Made by a program: the position numbers and the translations under genes. Source: Nitrososphaerales archaeon (GTDB taxonomy: Archaea > Thermoproteota > Nitrososphaeria > Nitrososphaerales > Nitrososphaeraceae). Taken from it: 36,915 nt of DNA. The number at the start of each line of letters is the position of its first letter. Within the stretch, counting starts at the first letter, position 1. The stretch covers positions 1 to 36,915 of the forward strand of contig JANWKP010000388.1 in NCBI GenBank assembly GCA_025451315.1, written 5' to 3'. The notes below the pieces were generated by a model. The model made no database searches and was not told the origin of the DNA. It saw nothing but the letters and a program-made list of their open reading frames with translations. This document shows, in pieces, positions 24,612 to 33,819 of this stretch.

Positions 24612-25979
24612 TTATTTTCTGTTCTTTACTATTACATTTATAGGATATTTGGGTTTAGTAAATCCTCCTAATGCTTTTGGTTCAAAACTTATCCCTTCAG
24701 TGGTAGGCACAATTTTCCATTTTTGAAAGATAGTTGCTAAGGCAAGAATTCCTTCTTGAACTGCAAATGTTTCTCCAATACATGACCTAATTCCTCCACC
24801 GAATGGGAAATAGGCAAATCTTGGCAACTTGAATAAAAATTCTTTTGTCCATCTTTCAGGGTTAAAAATATCTGGATCTATATAGTATTTTGGACTATTA
24901 TGCATTGCATATTGACTCATAAAAATAACAGAACTGTTTGGTATAACATATTCTCCAATTTTGTATTCTTCAGTTGTCAATCTTGATAATGCCCATACTG
25001 ATGGTCTTATTCTAAGGGTCTCTTTGAAAATTTTTTCAGCATACTCTAACTTTGGTAAATCATCACCAGTTGGTACTCTCCCTCCTTCAAGTACTGAGTC
25101 TAATTCTTTCTGTAGTATATCTTGAATCATTTGATTTGTTGCAAGGTAAGCCAATGACCATGTTAATGCAGTAGAGGTGGTATCATGAGCAGCAAATAGA
25201 AATATCATTATTTCATCTCTAATCTGTTTTTCAGGTAATCCTATTTCACCACTGTCAGGATCTTTTGCTTTCATGAGATGTGAGATAAGATTTGGTTTTT
25301 CAGGATTAGTTTTTTTAATGTGATCTATTAGAGTATAAATTTTTTGATTTAAATAATCAAGAGAATCTTGGAATTTATTTTGTTTTTTATTCTCATTTGT
25401 TGACTCCTCAATGAGAATGTTCTTGACAGGTTCATGTACGTGAGTAAATGATTCTAAAATATTTGTAAATGAATCGCTAACTTTTGAAAATGTATCCCTA
25501 TCTCTGAAATTTATTCCAAATAAAGATTCAGTCATTACACCCATAGCCAACATAGTCATCTCTTGTAATACATCAATTGTAGTATTATCTTGCCAATTAT
25601 CAGAAATGTGTTTTATATTGTCAACCATGATATTGCTATATGACTTGATTGATTTAGGTAAAAATAATGGTTGAATAATTTTCCTATGCTGTCTATGTGA
25701 CTCTCCTTCATTTAACAATAGACCATTCCCTAAAAAAGGTCTTAATTCTGCTGCTCTTGCTTTGGAAAATAATTTATAATCACGAGTAAATATTTGTTCA
25801 ATATAATCCGGATTACTTAAAATATACACATCTTTTTGTTGTAATTTTATGTAAATGGTATCTCCATATTTTTGTATTAAATCCATTAGAAAATTGAAAG
25901 GATTATCATTAACTTTATCCATAAATTCTGAAAAAGAAATTTGTGGACCTGGAGGAAGTTGTTGGCTGTTATTTGTCAA
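24612..25979 (-). CDS. cytochrome P450
   Basis: A 455-aa soluble cytochrome P450. The proline-rich start (QLPPGPQIS), the I-helix oxygen-activation motif FAAHDTTS, the K-helix ExxR in KETLRI, the FNPERW block and the haem loop FPFGGGIRSCIGE with the proximal Cys are all in place. P450s insert oxygen into C-H bonds and need an electron donor; no ferredoxin or reductase gene adjoins it. The substrate is unknown. The overall style (HDTTSTALTWSLAYLA) resembles bacterial fatty-acid or terpene hydroxylases. The start is a TTG at 25979. The gene is complete and its composition is like the host's. Confidence 0.95.
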   Translation of the reverse strand: MTNNSQQLPPGPQISFSEFMDKVNDNPFNFLMDLIQKYGDTIYIKLQQKDVYILSNPDYIEQIFTRDYKLFSKARAAELRPFLGNGLLLNEGESHRQHRKIIQPLFLPKSIKSYSNIMVDNIKHISDNWQDNTTIDVLQEMTMLAMGVMTESLFGINFRDRDTFSKVSDSFTNILESFTHVHEPVKNILIEESTNENKKQNKFQDSLDYLNQKIYTLIDHIKKTNPEKPNLISHLMKAKDPDSGEIGLPEKQIRDEIMIFLFAAHDTTSTALTWSLAYLATNQMIQDILQKELDSVLEGGRVPTGDDLPKLEYAEKIFKETLRIRPSVWALSRLTTEEYKIGEYVIPNSSVIFMSQYAMHNSPKYYIDPDIFNPERWTKEFLFKLPRFAYFPFGGGIRSCIGETFAVQEGILALATIFQKWKIVPTTEGISFEPKALGGFTKPKYPINVIVKNRK

Positions 25980-26074
25980 TAAGACTGAAATTTCATATTA
26001 CTTTATAAGAATTATTTTTTTAAAATCTAATATTTTTTAAAAATGTATTGTGAGTGTACTTATGTAAATACATG

Positions 26075-26566
26075 TCAATCAGAAAGTTGAATTCTTAAAT
26101 TTTCAATTTTCTTTCCAATGTTTACTAAAATATTACCGAAATTATCTAAAATCTCTTTTGTACTATCATTCATAGATGTCGAATTATTTTTAGCCATAGA
26201 AATAAAGTCGCTTCCAATTTTAATAATTGTCATACTAGAATTCTTCCATTCTTCATTTGCAGATTTCAATTCAGTTAAACCTTCAGATATCCTCCCATTT
26301 ATAAAATTTTGAGAGGCTAATGAAAGATGTGAATCAACAGAACTAAAATTTAGTTGTGATTTAACTTCATTTATTAATTGATTAAAACTTATCTGAATGT
26401 CATTTTGAATAGCATCCTTTCCTGTTTTGAATTCTTTTAACAATTTCTTCGGATCCGTGGAACTAATAGTTTGTGCTTTTGCATTTTCGAAATGTATTAT
26501 AGAAATGGAAAGACTGAGAACTATTAATAATACTAAAGTAGATTTTGTATAGGCGTCTAACTTCAT
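26075..26566 (-). CDS. small secreted helical protein of unknown function
   Basis: The 163-aa product has a signal peptide (TLVLLIVLSLSISIIHF, then AKAQ) and a mature part that is predicted helical by eye, with heptad-like blocks (FNQLINEVKSQLNF, LASQNFINGRISEGLTELKSA) and several NxS/T sites. No domain is recognised. A TATA-like AAAATATATAC lies about 25 bp upstream of the ATG on this strand. It is transcribed towards the P450 gene but separated from it by 95 bp. Confidence 0.75.
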   Translation of the reverse strand: MKLDAYTKSTLVLLIVLSLSISIIHFENAKAQTISSTDPKKLLKEFKTGKDAIQNDIQISFNQLINEVKSQLNFSSVDSHLSLASQNFINGRISEGLTELKSANEEWKNSSMTIIKIGSDFISMAKNNSTSMNDSTKEILDNFGNILVNIGKKIENLRIQLSD

Positions 26567-26759
26567 AACGTTAAAAATTCAATACTTGTATATATTTTCG
26601 ATGGTTAAATAATTGGTTATGTATGAATAAATGGTATATTTAATGATGAGATTTGTATTATATAATGTAATCCTGATTCATTCGTTAATTCTGAAGTGAA
26701 TATATTAATTATTGGAAATATACAACTCTACTAAATAAGGGTCTGTAATAACGGTAACT

Positions 26760-27356
26760 GTGAAAAAATCTCCAAAATGGGTGAGAGCAGCCCAAATCAT
26801 ACTTGGTGCTTTAGCTATCTTACTTGCAATTGTTGCACTAACAACTTCAGGTCCAACGAGTGTGCTCATTTTAATAGCTATAGTTTTGGTTATAACAGGA
26901 TTTGAAAAAACTATTACTGGATTGTTTATTGCTCATAACTTACGATTCTTCACTATAGGATTAGGAGTATTGACTATTAGTCTAGCAGGATTGGCATTGA
27001 CATATCCTGTATCAGCTGCTAGAGTACTTTTATTAATTTTGGGATTTTCATTGATGGTAGATGGGTTTTCACGAATAGCTGATGGATTGACTAATAAATC
27101 TGACAAGAGACTAGTTAGAGGATTTACCATAGCAGTAGGAATATTAGCCATAATAATTTCTGTTGGTATTAATATCATTCCTTTCTGGGGTAAATTATTT
27201 ATTATTAAATTAATAGCAGTAGATTTGATAATTATAGGAATACAGATGATTACAACTGGAACTGTTAATGTTGAAGCTGGAAAAAAGAAAATAAAGGAAA
27301 AGATAAAGAAAATCTTTCAAGGGCATGGACAGAGTGGGAAAAGAAATAGCAAGTAA
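26760..27356 (+). CDS. DUF308 (HdeD-like) integral membrane protein
   Basis: The 198-aa protein has six hydrophobic segments arranged in pairs (AAQIILGALAILLAIVAL, VLILIAIVLVITGFEKTI, RFFTIGLGVLTISLAGLAL, RVLLLILGFSLMVDGFSRI, and two more) and a basic C-terminal tail. The repeated GF..I..G pattern at helix ends is the DUF308 repeat found in HdeD-like proteins, linked to acid stress in enteric bacteria; its role in archaea is unknown. The start is a GTG at 26760. It stands alone. It is complete. Confidence 0.8.
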   Translation: MKKSPKWVRAAQIILGALAILLAIVALTTSGPTSVLILIAIVLVITGFEKTITGLFIAHNLRFFTIGLGVLTISLAGLALTYPVSAARVLLLILGFSLMVDGFSRIADGLTNKSDKRLVRGFTIAVGILAIIISVGINIIPFWGKLFIIKLIAVDLIIIGIQMITTGTVNVEAGKKKIKEKIKKIFQGHGQSGKRNSK

Positions 27357-27913
27357 ATGAAATTCTTTGTAAATGACCTTTGATAACAAGGATACTATGG
27401 ACTTTGATAGTATTATTTTTTTAATGAAAAAAATATTATAAATATTTTAGTATTTGTTTTTGGATAATATTATGGGTCCATTTTTAGTACCAATAGATTT
27501 TATAAAATAATCATATGTTTAGGGTTTGATTAGAGTTCAAAACAGGATTAAAAAGACTTATTTTACAATACTGTGGATATATTTTTTCTTGTTCTATCTA
27601 TGAAAATATGTTTTAGTTCACTTATTATGTATTTTATTACAGGCTAATGAGTAGTATTTGTAACGTTTTTTTTAATAAATCTTAATAAATCAATATGGTC
27701 ATCAATATTATAATATTTTTTTAAATTTTGTATCATATCTTTTTCATGAATTATTGATATGTGTTTATTTTTTTCTTTCTCATTTCTTTCCATATTAAAT
27801 TCTCCAACTTCATTATACTTATACGTTCAAGTATTACCTATAGAAGTAGATATTTTCAACCTTATTACATTCCAATTTGTTCGTTATCATATTACAAACT
27901 CGATTTTCACTCT
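27357..27913. other. AT-rich intergenic region
   Basis: The two overlapping short ORFs at 27759-27961 are T-rich frames without start signals or protein-like content and are not accepted. Nothing else is seen before the permease promoter. Confidence 0.45.
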
Positions 27914-27914
27914 G

Positions 27915-27924
27915 TATACATATA
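27915..27924 (+). promoter_or_regulatory. TATA box for the permease gene
   Basis: TATACATATA is centred 34 bp before the ATG at 27954, giving a predicted leader of only a few bases. Confidence 0.5.
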
Positions 27925-27945
27925 TTGTAGTGCTATTACTACAAT
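27924..27945. promoter_or_regulatory. inverted repeat between TATA box and start of the permease gene, candidate operator
   Basis: ATTGTAGT and ACTACAAT are perfect complements with a 6-bp spacer. The position directly after the TATA box and at the expected transcription start is where archaeal repressors often bind, so local repression is plausible. Confidence 0.5.
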
Positions 27946-27953
27946 CCCAATAG

Positions 27954-30377
27954 ATGTCTGATATCAGAGAGCCAGAAAGTCCTATCCATCCCCACGAACA
28001 CAAGCTAGTTCGTTCATTGGGTTTGCTTGATGTGGTGATGATTGGAATAGCAGGTATGATTGGCGGTTCAATATTCGTTCTCACAGGGCCTGCAATAGGT
28101 CTTGCAGGCAGTTCTGTCATTCTGGCTTTTATTCTTAATGCTATTATTACTCTTTTTACAGCAATGGGCTATGCTGAGTTAGGTTCTGCAATGCCAGAAG
28201 CTGGTGGAGGCTATTTATGGGTAAGAGAGGGGTTACGCCGTCCTAATGCTTTTATTAGTGGATGGATGGCATGGCTTGCACATATTATTGCTGGAAGTTT
28301 GTATGCAGTTGGTTTTGGCTCGTTTTTTATAAGTTTTTTACAGATAACAAATATTCTTCCTCTAGAAAGTCTTTTTGGTATAATTCCATTAGATAAATTA
28401 ACTGCTGTTGCAGTTGTAGTAGCATTTACTTTTATAAACATCAAGGGCGCTTCCGAGACAGGAAAAGTTGGTACTATAATAACACTAGTTCAGTTAGGAA
28501 CAATTACATCCATTATAATTGCGGGATTGTTGGTGATATCGTCTCATCCTAATGACTGGCAATCAAATTTTTCTGACTTTTTACCTATGGGTTTTGCTGG
28601 ACTAGTAGCTGCTATGGGTTTAACTTTTATTGCATTTGAAGGATATGAGATAATTGTCCAAACAGGGGAAGAAGTTAAAAATCCGAAAAGAAACATTCCA
28701 AGAGCAATTTTCATATCCCTTGCATTAGTTGTAATTATGTATTGCCTTATTGCTTTTGTTTCTATTGGTGCCATTTTTCCTGAATTGCCTTCATGGAAAT
28801 TCATTGGTCTACATGAAGAATTAGGTATAATGCAGGCAGCAGAATTATTTATGCCATATGGAGCAATCATAGTTTTAGCAGGAGGATTAGTATCTACTCT
28901 TGCTGCATTAAATGCAACAACCTTTTCTTCAGCAAGAGTTGCTTTTGCAATGGGCAGACATTACAATCTACCTCACAAATTAGGTGCTATTCATCCTAAA
29001 TTTAAAACACCATATGTAGCTGTTATTTTATCAAGTATTATTATGGCAGTAATGGCTTATGCTCTTCCTCTTGAAGATATAGCTCATGCTTCTGCAGTAA
29101 TATTTTTGCTTTTATTCACACAGGTGAATCTTGCTGTAATTAGTATAAGAAGAATGTATGGAGACAAGCTTGATTATGGTTACAAAACACCATTCTTCCC
29201 ATATGTGTCCATAATAGGAATAGTCTTAATGGTAGGTTTGGCTGTATATCTTTTGATTACTGCACCATTTAGCTGGGCTATTACAGTTTTATGGGTCCTA
29301 GTAGGTTTCTTTATCTATCGTATGTTTACATTTAAAACAGAAATAGAACATTATTCTCCAACCATAACAAGCGAAGGAAATCTTGTAAGAAAAGATTTTA
29401 GAATTCTACTACCTTACACACCAGAAAACCCAGATAGGCTAATACAATACGCACTAAGAGTTGCAAAAGAAAAAGATGGTGAAATCAATATTTTAAGAAC
29501 AATAAGGGTTCCTCCTCAAACACCTCTATCTGCAGGAATTGCCTTTATAGATTCAGCAAGAAAGACATTTGACTCTCTTGAGGAATTATTAAATAAAGAA
29601 GATGTTGTATGGCATTATTTTGTCAGGATTTCTCATGATGCCACAGAAGCAGTTCTAACAACAATTTCAGAACAAAAAATTGATTTAATGATTATAGATT
29701 ATGAAACAATGAGGAGTAACAAAAAATTACAGACATTACTTACATGTGATGTTTTGGCAATTATTCCTCATAGTGAGGATTATATAATTTCAGAAATGCA
29801 AAACAATCCAGGTAAAATTGGAGTGACCAAAGATGATAAAAGAAATATGGTTGTTCTATACGATGATGGGGATAATTCTGATGAAATATTAAAAGTAACA
29901 ACATGGTTTGCAAATAATGAAAGACTCAATTTGAACGTAGTGGCAATAAATAGAAGAAATCTGAATAAGTTCCACTATAAAACAAAAGAATCGATAAAAG
30001 GTAAGAATAATGACAAAATTGCATCTACATTTAAGAAAAGAAAAGAATATTTCATTCAAGAAGGTGTTGAACTAAATGAAATTCAAGTTTCAGAAAATGT
30101 CGAAAAAAATAGCGCACAATTTGCAAAACTGATATTAGAATCAGTTATGGTATATAATCCAGACATAGTAATAACTGAATCAACTATAGGAAAATATAGT
30201 ATATTTACTGATTCGAAATTTGCTCATTTGTTACTTTATCAATTGAATTGTCCCGTTATAGTTGTAAGAGATTCTACTATGCCATTGGTCAGTTTTGTGA
30301 CCCATCTCATGTTGAAGATAACTGGTAATTTAGGTCCTGCTCATCTTGTAAGATTATTAAGAAACAAGGTCAAATAG
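27954..30377 (+). CDS. APC-family amino acid permease with C-terminal universal stress (UspA-like) domains
   Basis: The 807-aa protein joins two parts. Residues 1-460 form an APC-superfamily transporter with about 12 membrane segments; the first helix motif VMIGIAGMIGGSIFVLTG is typical of amino acid/cation permeases, and FIAFEGYEIIVQTGEEVKNPKRNIP marks the conserved loop after a later helix. Residues about 470-610 and 625-790 are soluble and resemble two UspA-like domains (DFRILLPYTPENPDRLIQYAL; NPDIVITESTIGKYS, CPVIVVRDS). UspA domains can bind nucleotides and may gate the transporter. Substrate is not shown. It has a TATA box and an operator-like inverted repeat. It is complete. Confidence 0.92.
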   Translation: MSDIREPESPIHPHEHKLVRSLGLLDVVMIGIAGMIGGSIFVLTGPAIGLAGSSVILAFILNAIITLFTAMGYAELGSAMPEAGGGYLWVREGLRRPNAFISGWMAWLAHIIAGSLYAVGFGSFFISFLQITNILPLESLFGIIPLDKLTAVAVVVAFTFINIKGASETGKVGTIITLVQLGTITSIIIAGLLVISSHPNDWQSNFSDFLPMGFAGLVAAMGLTFIAFEGYEIIVQTGEEVKNPKRNIPRAIFISLALVVIMYCLIAFVSIGAIFPELPSWKFIGLHEELGIMQAAELFMPYGAIIVLAGGLVSTLAALNATTFSSARVAFAMGRHYNLPHKLGAIHPKFKTPYVAVILSSIIMAVMAYALPLEDIAHASAVIFLLLFTQVNLAVISIRRMYGDKLDYGYKTPFFPYVSIIGIVLMVGLAVYLLITAPFSWAITVLWVLVGFFIYRMFTFKTEIEHYSPTITSEGNLVRKDFRILLPYTPENPDRLIQYALRVAKEKDGEINILRTIRVPPQTPLSAGIAFIDSARKTFDSLEELLNKEDVVWHYFVRISHDATEAVLTTISEQKIDLMIIDYETMRSNKKLQTLLTCDVLAIIPHSEDYIISEMQNNPGKIGVTKDDKRNMVVLYDDGDNSDEILKVTTWFANNERLNLNVVAINRRNLNKFHYKTKESIKGKNNDKIASTFKKRKEYFIQEGVELNEIQVSENVEKNSAQFAKLILESVMVYNPDIVITESTIGKYSIFTDSKFAHLLLYQLNCPVIVVRDSTMPLVSFVTHLMLKITGNLGPAHLVRLLRNKVK

Positions 30378-30400
30378 ATTTTTACATTGATTTAGTAATA

Positions 30401-31131
30401 GGGCCGTGTTAATTTAAGAAAATACCACCACCTCCTTTTATTTGAACAGGATTATTCTTTACTAGTATAGTATTATTGTACATTGATACAAATAGTTCTA
30501 GCCAGTTATACACATGACTATAATCATAATCTCTTCTTTTACTATTGCATGAGTGATAGTCATCGAAAGATTCAACTCTATCTTTAAAGTACTGTACTAC
30601 TCTTTCGATAAGACTTTTCTCTAATGGTGAATGTAAATAATGTTTTTAATCTGAGTATCTTACATGCTTCAGGATACCAAGTACCACCAACAGTGTAGAC
30701 TGTATGTTTTCCATACTTTTCCACTAATTATCTAATGAATTTTTCAGCAACAAGCATTTTCTACTCTCAGATATGTAAATTCCCAGCACAGAACTATGTA
30801 TTGGTTCAATACAAAACCATAACCCGAAATATTGACTACCAATTTGAATAACAGTTTCATCTATTATGAAAGCAGAGATTCTTTTCCTTCTATAGATCCG
30901 GTATTCTGCAAACCTCTGAATCCAGTTCCAGACAGACACGTAACTTCTTTTCTAATCCTTAAAAATTGTTAGTGCTTTAGATGTATTTCTTAACCTCAAA
31001 CCAAGGAAGTACTAATACAAAGAATAGATTACTACAATTGTGTATGTTCAATTTCTCTCAAATCGAATTTGCATACTAGATTAGAAATAGAATGTTCATA
31101 GCTAAATCTAGATCGTTAACTTAACATAGCC
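30401..31131 (-). mobile_element. decayed insertion sequence, 731 bp, with imperfect terminal inverted repeats
   Basis: The left end GGGCCGTGTTAATTTAA (30401-30417) and the complement of the right end (TGGCTATGTTAAGTTAAC, 31114-31131) share GGC..TGTTAA.TTAA, an imperfect inverted repeat. The interior is a broken DDE transposase. The size and transposase style resemble IS6-like elements, but the family is not certain. No target duplication is obvious. Confidence 0.7.
30409..31099 (-). pseudogene. DDE transposase pseudogene (IS6-like)
   Basis: Read on the minus strand, pieces of one transposase appear in several frames: CKFDLREIEHTQL, LGLRLRNTSKALTIFKD followed by an in-frame TAG, SVWNWIQRFAEY, FIIDETVIQIGSQYFGLWFCIEPIHSS (first catalytic Asp), HTVYTVGGTWYPEACKILRLK (where the second Asp is expected, TVGG replaces TDGG), then after a frameshift PLEKSLIERVVQYFKDR (catalytic Glu) and a C-terminal NWLELFVSMYN. 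The track ORF 30724-30939 is only one of these pieces. Several stops and shifts show that it is inactive. Confidence 0.8.
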
Positions 31132-31453
31132 ATTTTTTAAAATTTCTTGGATTATTTGAATAAAATTAGATTGAAGAAAAATACAAATAAGTAAATAATA
31201 AACAAAGAATTTGTTAATTTTTAGAATTTTTCAATAATTTTTCAATAGCTTTCTAATTCTCATTCTTTTTACAGAACATATTTAATTATTAGAATATTTA
31301 GTAAATACATTAATACTGTTATTAAAGAAATATAGAACCCCTTTTTCATCAAAGACCCAAGCAGATATGGATCCAAAGATTTTTCATTATCTAAAACATC
31401 ATAATTTTGATGTAATTTATGTTCTCATCTTAAAAATATATCAAAAATGTTAC
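31132..31453. other. AT-rich intergenic region
   Basis: Only A/T-rich sequence between the IS remnant and the end of tatA. No gene or clear repeat is seen. Confidence 0.45.
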
Positions 31454-31774
31454 CTAGATGCTATACTCTTTATCTCTTTTTATTCCCGCATCTATATCTT
31501 TCTTTAAGGAGTCATCATCTTTTCCTATATAGTCTATTCTTAAAGTATCTGCAATTGATTCTAATTTTTCTCGAGTTACTCTACCTGTATCACTATCTCC
31601 ATCATGAAGTTTAGCAATTTCTTTTTTTGCTTGTAAACGTTCTTTCTCAAATTCAGATGAAGCTTTACCAAATGAGCGAGCCAGTTCAGGAATTTTCTTA
31701 GCACCGAATATAATTACTACTATTATTAATATTATAAATATCCATTCATAACCTCCTGGAATTAACATTAACAT
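31454..31774 (-). CDS. tatA: Sec-independent (twin-arginine) translocase subunit TatA/B-like
   Basis: The 106-aa protein has the TatA design: a short N-terminal membrane helix (EWIFIILIIVVIIFGAKKIPE, about 10-30), the conserved hinge FGAKKIPELARSFGKA and an amphipathic, charged helix (SSEFEKERLQAKKEI), then a variable polar tail. TatA forms the pore of the Tat pathway that exports folded proteins with an RR signal. It is divergent from the Tat-signal epoxide hydrolase gene, 262 bp apart, so the two may be linked. No tatC is in the window. Confidence 0.9.
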   Translation of the reverse strand: MLMLIPGGYEWIFIILIIVVIIFGAKKIPELARSFGKASSEFEKERLQAKKEIAKLHDGDSDTGRVTREKLESIADTLRIDYIGKDDDSLKKDIDAGIKRDKEYSI

Positions 31775-32036
31775 ATTAGCAAACAGATTCCTAGTTTTGG
31801 AACATATTCTAAATATATAACTTTTAGCTATTAAATATTAAAAATTAATATTCAGAATTTTGGTATATTGTATTGGAATTCATACTATTAGATATGTCGA
31901 TGTAATAGCAGTAGACATATTAGATATCATTCTGAAACTACAAATTATACATTTACCATTATTCTTCCTCATTTTTTTTAATAATTATTGCAATTATTAT
32001 AAAACTTTTAATATTTCATTTAACATGTTATAAATA

Positions 32037-33470
32037 ATGTCTAATGATCAAGACAGTTTGAAAAATAAGCAATTTTCAAGGCGGGAATTTCTGAAACTTT
32101 TGGGAGCAGGATCGTTGTCTCTTGGGGTGGGTATTTTTGGTATATCAAATATTCTTAAGACTTTTAAAGAAGCATCAGCAATAACAGAAGCAGCATCACC
32201 AGTTTTACAGGGGAATATGTCTAATAACAAGAACATAACTAATAATATGAATAAAATGAACAACTCGGATATTCGTCCTTTTAGTGTAAACTTTCCGGAA
32301 GTGGATCTTATCGAATTGCGCAGGCGCGTAAATGCGACAAGGTGGCCTGAAAAAGAAACGGTCACGGATCAATCGCAAGGCGTGCAGCTCGCGACGATTC
32401 AAAAACTCGCCAGCTATTGGGCAACCAAACACGATTGGCGCAAGGTGGAAGCGAAACTGAACTCCCTACCGCAGTTCATTACGGCGATCGATGGTCTGGA
32501 CATTCATTTCATCCACGTTCGCTCAAAACATGAAGATGCGTTGCCGCTCATCGTCACGCACGGATGGCCTGGGTCGATCATCGAACAGTTGAAGATTATC
32601 GATCCACTGACCAATCCCACAGCACATGGGGCGACTCCATTTGATGCCTTTCATCTCGTGATTCCATCAATGCCTGGCTACGGGTTCTCAGGAAAGCCGA
32701 CCACTACGGGCTGGGACCCCATCCGCATTGCACGTGCATGGATAGAACTCATGAAACGCCTCGGATATACACGCTATGGAGCTCAAGGCGGAGATTGGGG
32801 TGCGGTTATCACCGATCAGATGGGTGTACAGGCACCTCCGGAATTGATCGGTATTCACACCAACATGGCTGGTGCTGTTCCATCCAATGTTTCAAAGGCA
32901 ATCCAGACTGGCGGTCCTATGCCAGCCGATCTTTCAGCCGACGAAAGACACGCTTTCGAGCGGCTGAAATTCTTTTTTACTAAAGGTGTAGCCTACGCAC
33001 TTGAGATGGGAAACCGCCCACAGACACTATATGGAATTGCAGATTCACCAGTTGGCCTAGCCGCCTGGATCCTCGACCACGATTGGCTTAGTTTGGAGCT
33101 TATGTCAGGTATTTTTGAAGGGCATCCAACAGGCCCTACACGAGGTGATGTGTTCAAAACAAGCCTTACACGCGACGATATACTCGATAACATCACGCTC
33201 TACTGGTTGACAAATACTGCGATTTCTTCGGCGCGTCTTTATTGGGAAAACAAGTTGCCCTTTTTCGACGTAAAACACGTATCTATCCCAGTTGCCGTGA
33301 GCGCCTTCCCTTACGATATCTATACTCCTCCACGAAGCTGGGCAGAGCAAGCCTATCCCAAACTTATTTATTACAAGGCGCACGACAAAGGCGGTCATTT
33401 TGCAGCCTGGGAACAACCACAACTCTTTTCAGAAGATGTTCGCGCAGGCTTCAGACCACTGCGCAAATAG
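32037..33470 (+). CDS. Tat-exported epoxide hydrolase of bacterial type
   Basis: The 477-aa protein starts with a Tat signal (SRREFLKLLGAGSLSLGVG, about 14-32) and an Asn-rich linker. An epoxide hydrolase N-terminal domain follows (RPFSVNFPEVDLIELRRRVNATRWPE, about 80-105), then an alpha/beta-hydrolase with HGWPGS (oxyanion), the nucleophile Asp in GGDWGA, and the catalytic His in GGHFAAWE. It should open epoxide rings outside the membrane. From about 32275 on the DNA has a much higher G+C content and bacterial-looking codon use than the leader part and all neighbours, and an intrinsic terminator of bacterial type follows the stop. This points to acquisition from a bacterium. The gene is intact. 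Confidence 0.93.
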   Translation: MSNDQDSLKNKQFSRREFLKLLGAGSLSLGVGIFGISNILKTFKEASAITEAASPVLQGNMSNNKNITNNMNKMNNSDIRPFSVNFPEVDLIELRRRVNATRWPEKETVTDQSQGVQLATIQKLASYWATKHDWRKVEAKLNSLPQFITAIDGLDIHFIHVRSKHEDALPLIVTHGWPGSIIEQLKIIDPLTNPTAHGATPFDAFHLVIPSMPGYGFSGKPTTTGWDPIRIARAWIELMKRLGYTRYGAQGGDWGAVITDQMGVQAPPELIGIHTNMAGAVPSNVSKAIQTGGPMPADLSADERHAFERLKFFFTKGVAYALEMGNRPQTLYGIADSPVGLAAWILDHDWLSLELMSGIFEGHPTGPTRGDVFKTSLTRDDILDNITLYWLTNTAISSARLYWENKLPFFDVKHVSIPVAVSAFPYDIYTPPRSWAEQAYPKLIYYKAHDKGGHFAAWEQPQLFSEDVRAGFRPLRK

Positions 33471-33503
33471 TGGAGCAGGGGATGCCCTGATGCTTTCACG
33501 TTT

Positions 33504-33525
33504 GACCGCATCACGCGGTCTTTTT
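33504..33525 (+). terminator. bacterial-type intrinsic terminator behind the epoxide hydrolase
   Basis: GACCGC and GCGGTC pair around the loop ATCAC and are followed by TTTTT, 33 bp after the stop. Such G+C-rich hairpin plus T-run structures are bacterial; it was probably carried in with the gene. Confidence 0.8.
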
Positions 33526-33696
33526 GGTTAAATGCATCATTATTTGGTTTTGTTTTATTAGTTGTATTGGTTATAGGTAGTCCTAGTGTTAATATTTCGA
33601 AAAAGTAAGAAAAATTAAAGAAAATTAAAAATATTATCAACTGTTAGTGATTATAAAAATAATTATTTGTTACCATCATCAAAAGAGAAAACAAAT

Positions 33697-33801
33697 ATGG
33701 ATGAAATGAATATTGAATCAATGATTAGAGAAATGGAAAAGATAGAAATGCTAAAGGACATTGAAAAAACAGATAGAAAAAGAAGTATTTTTAATAATTA
33801 A
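33697..33801 (+). CDS. 34-codon ORF, possible short helical peptide
   Basis: An ATG frame reads MDEMNIESMIREMEKIEM and ends with TDRKRSIFNN. It is charged and helix-like, and the frame stays open for about 25 codons upstream. It is too short for the track and has no recognised relative. It may be a small protein or a relic of a longer one. Confidence 0.25.
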   Translation: MDEMNIESMIREMEKIEMLKDIEKTDRKRSIFNN

Positions 33802-33819
33802 TATGACTAGAAACTATTA

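Noticed and set aside
27759-27961. Two overlapping hydrophobic ORFs upstream of the permease
   Set aside because: T-rich sequence gives Phe/Leu/Ile-rich frames by chance; the real promoter and operator of the permease lie inside them.
32048-33640. Several ORFs on both strands across the epoxide hydrolase
   Set aside because: The higher G+C content reduces chance stops and gives shadow ORFs; only the plus-strand frame at 32037 has domain content.
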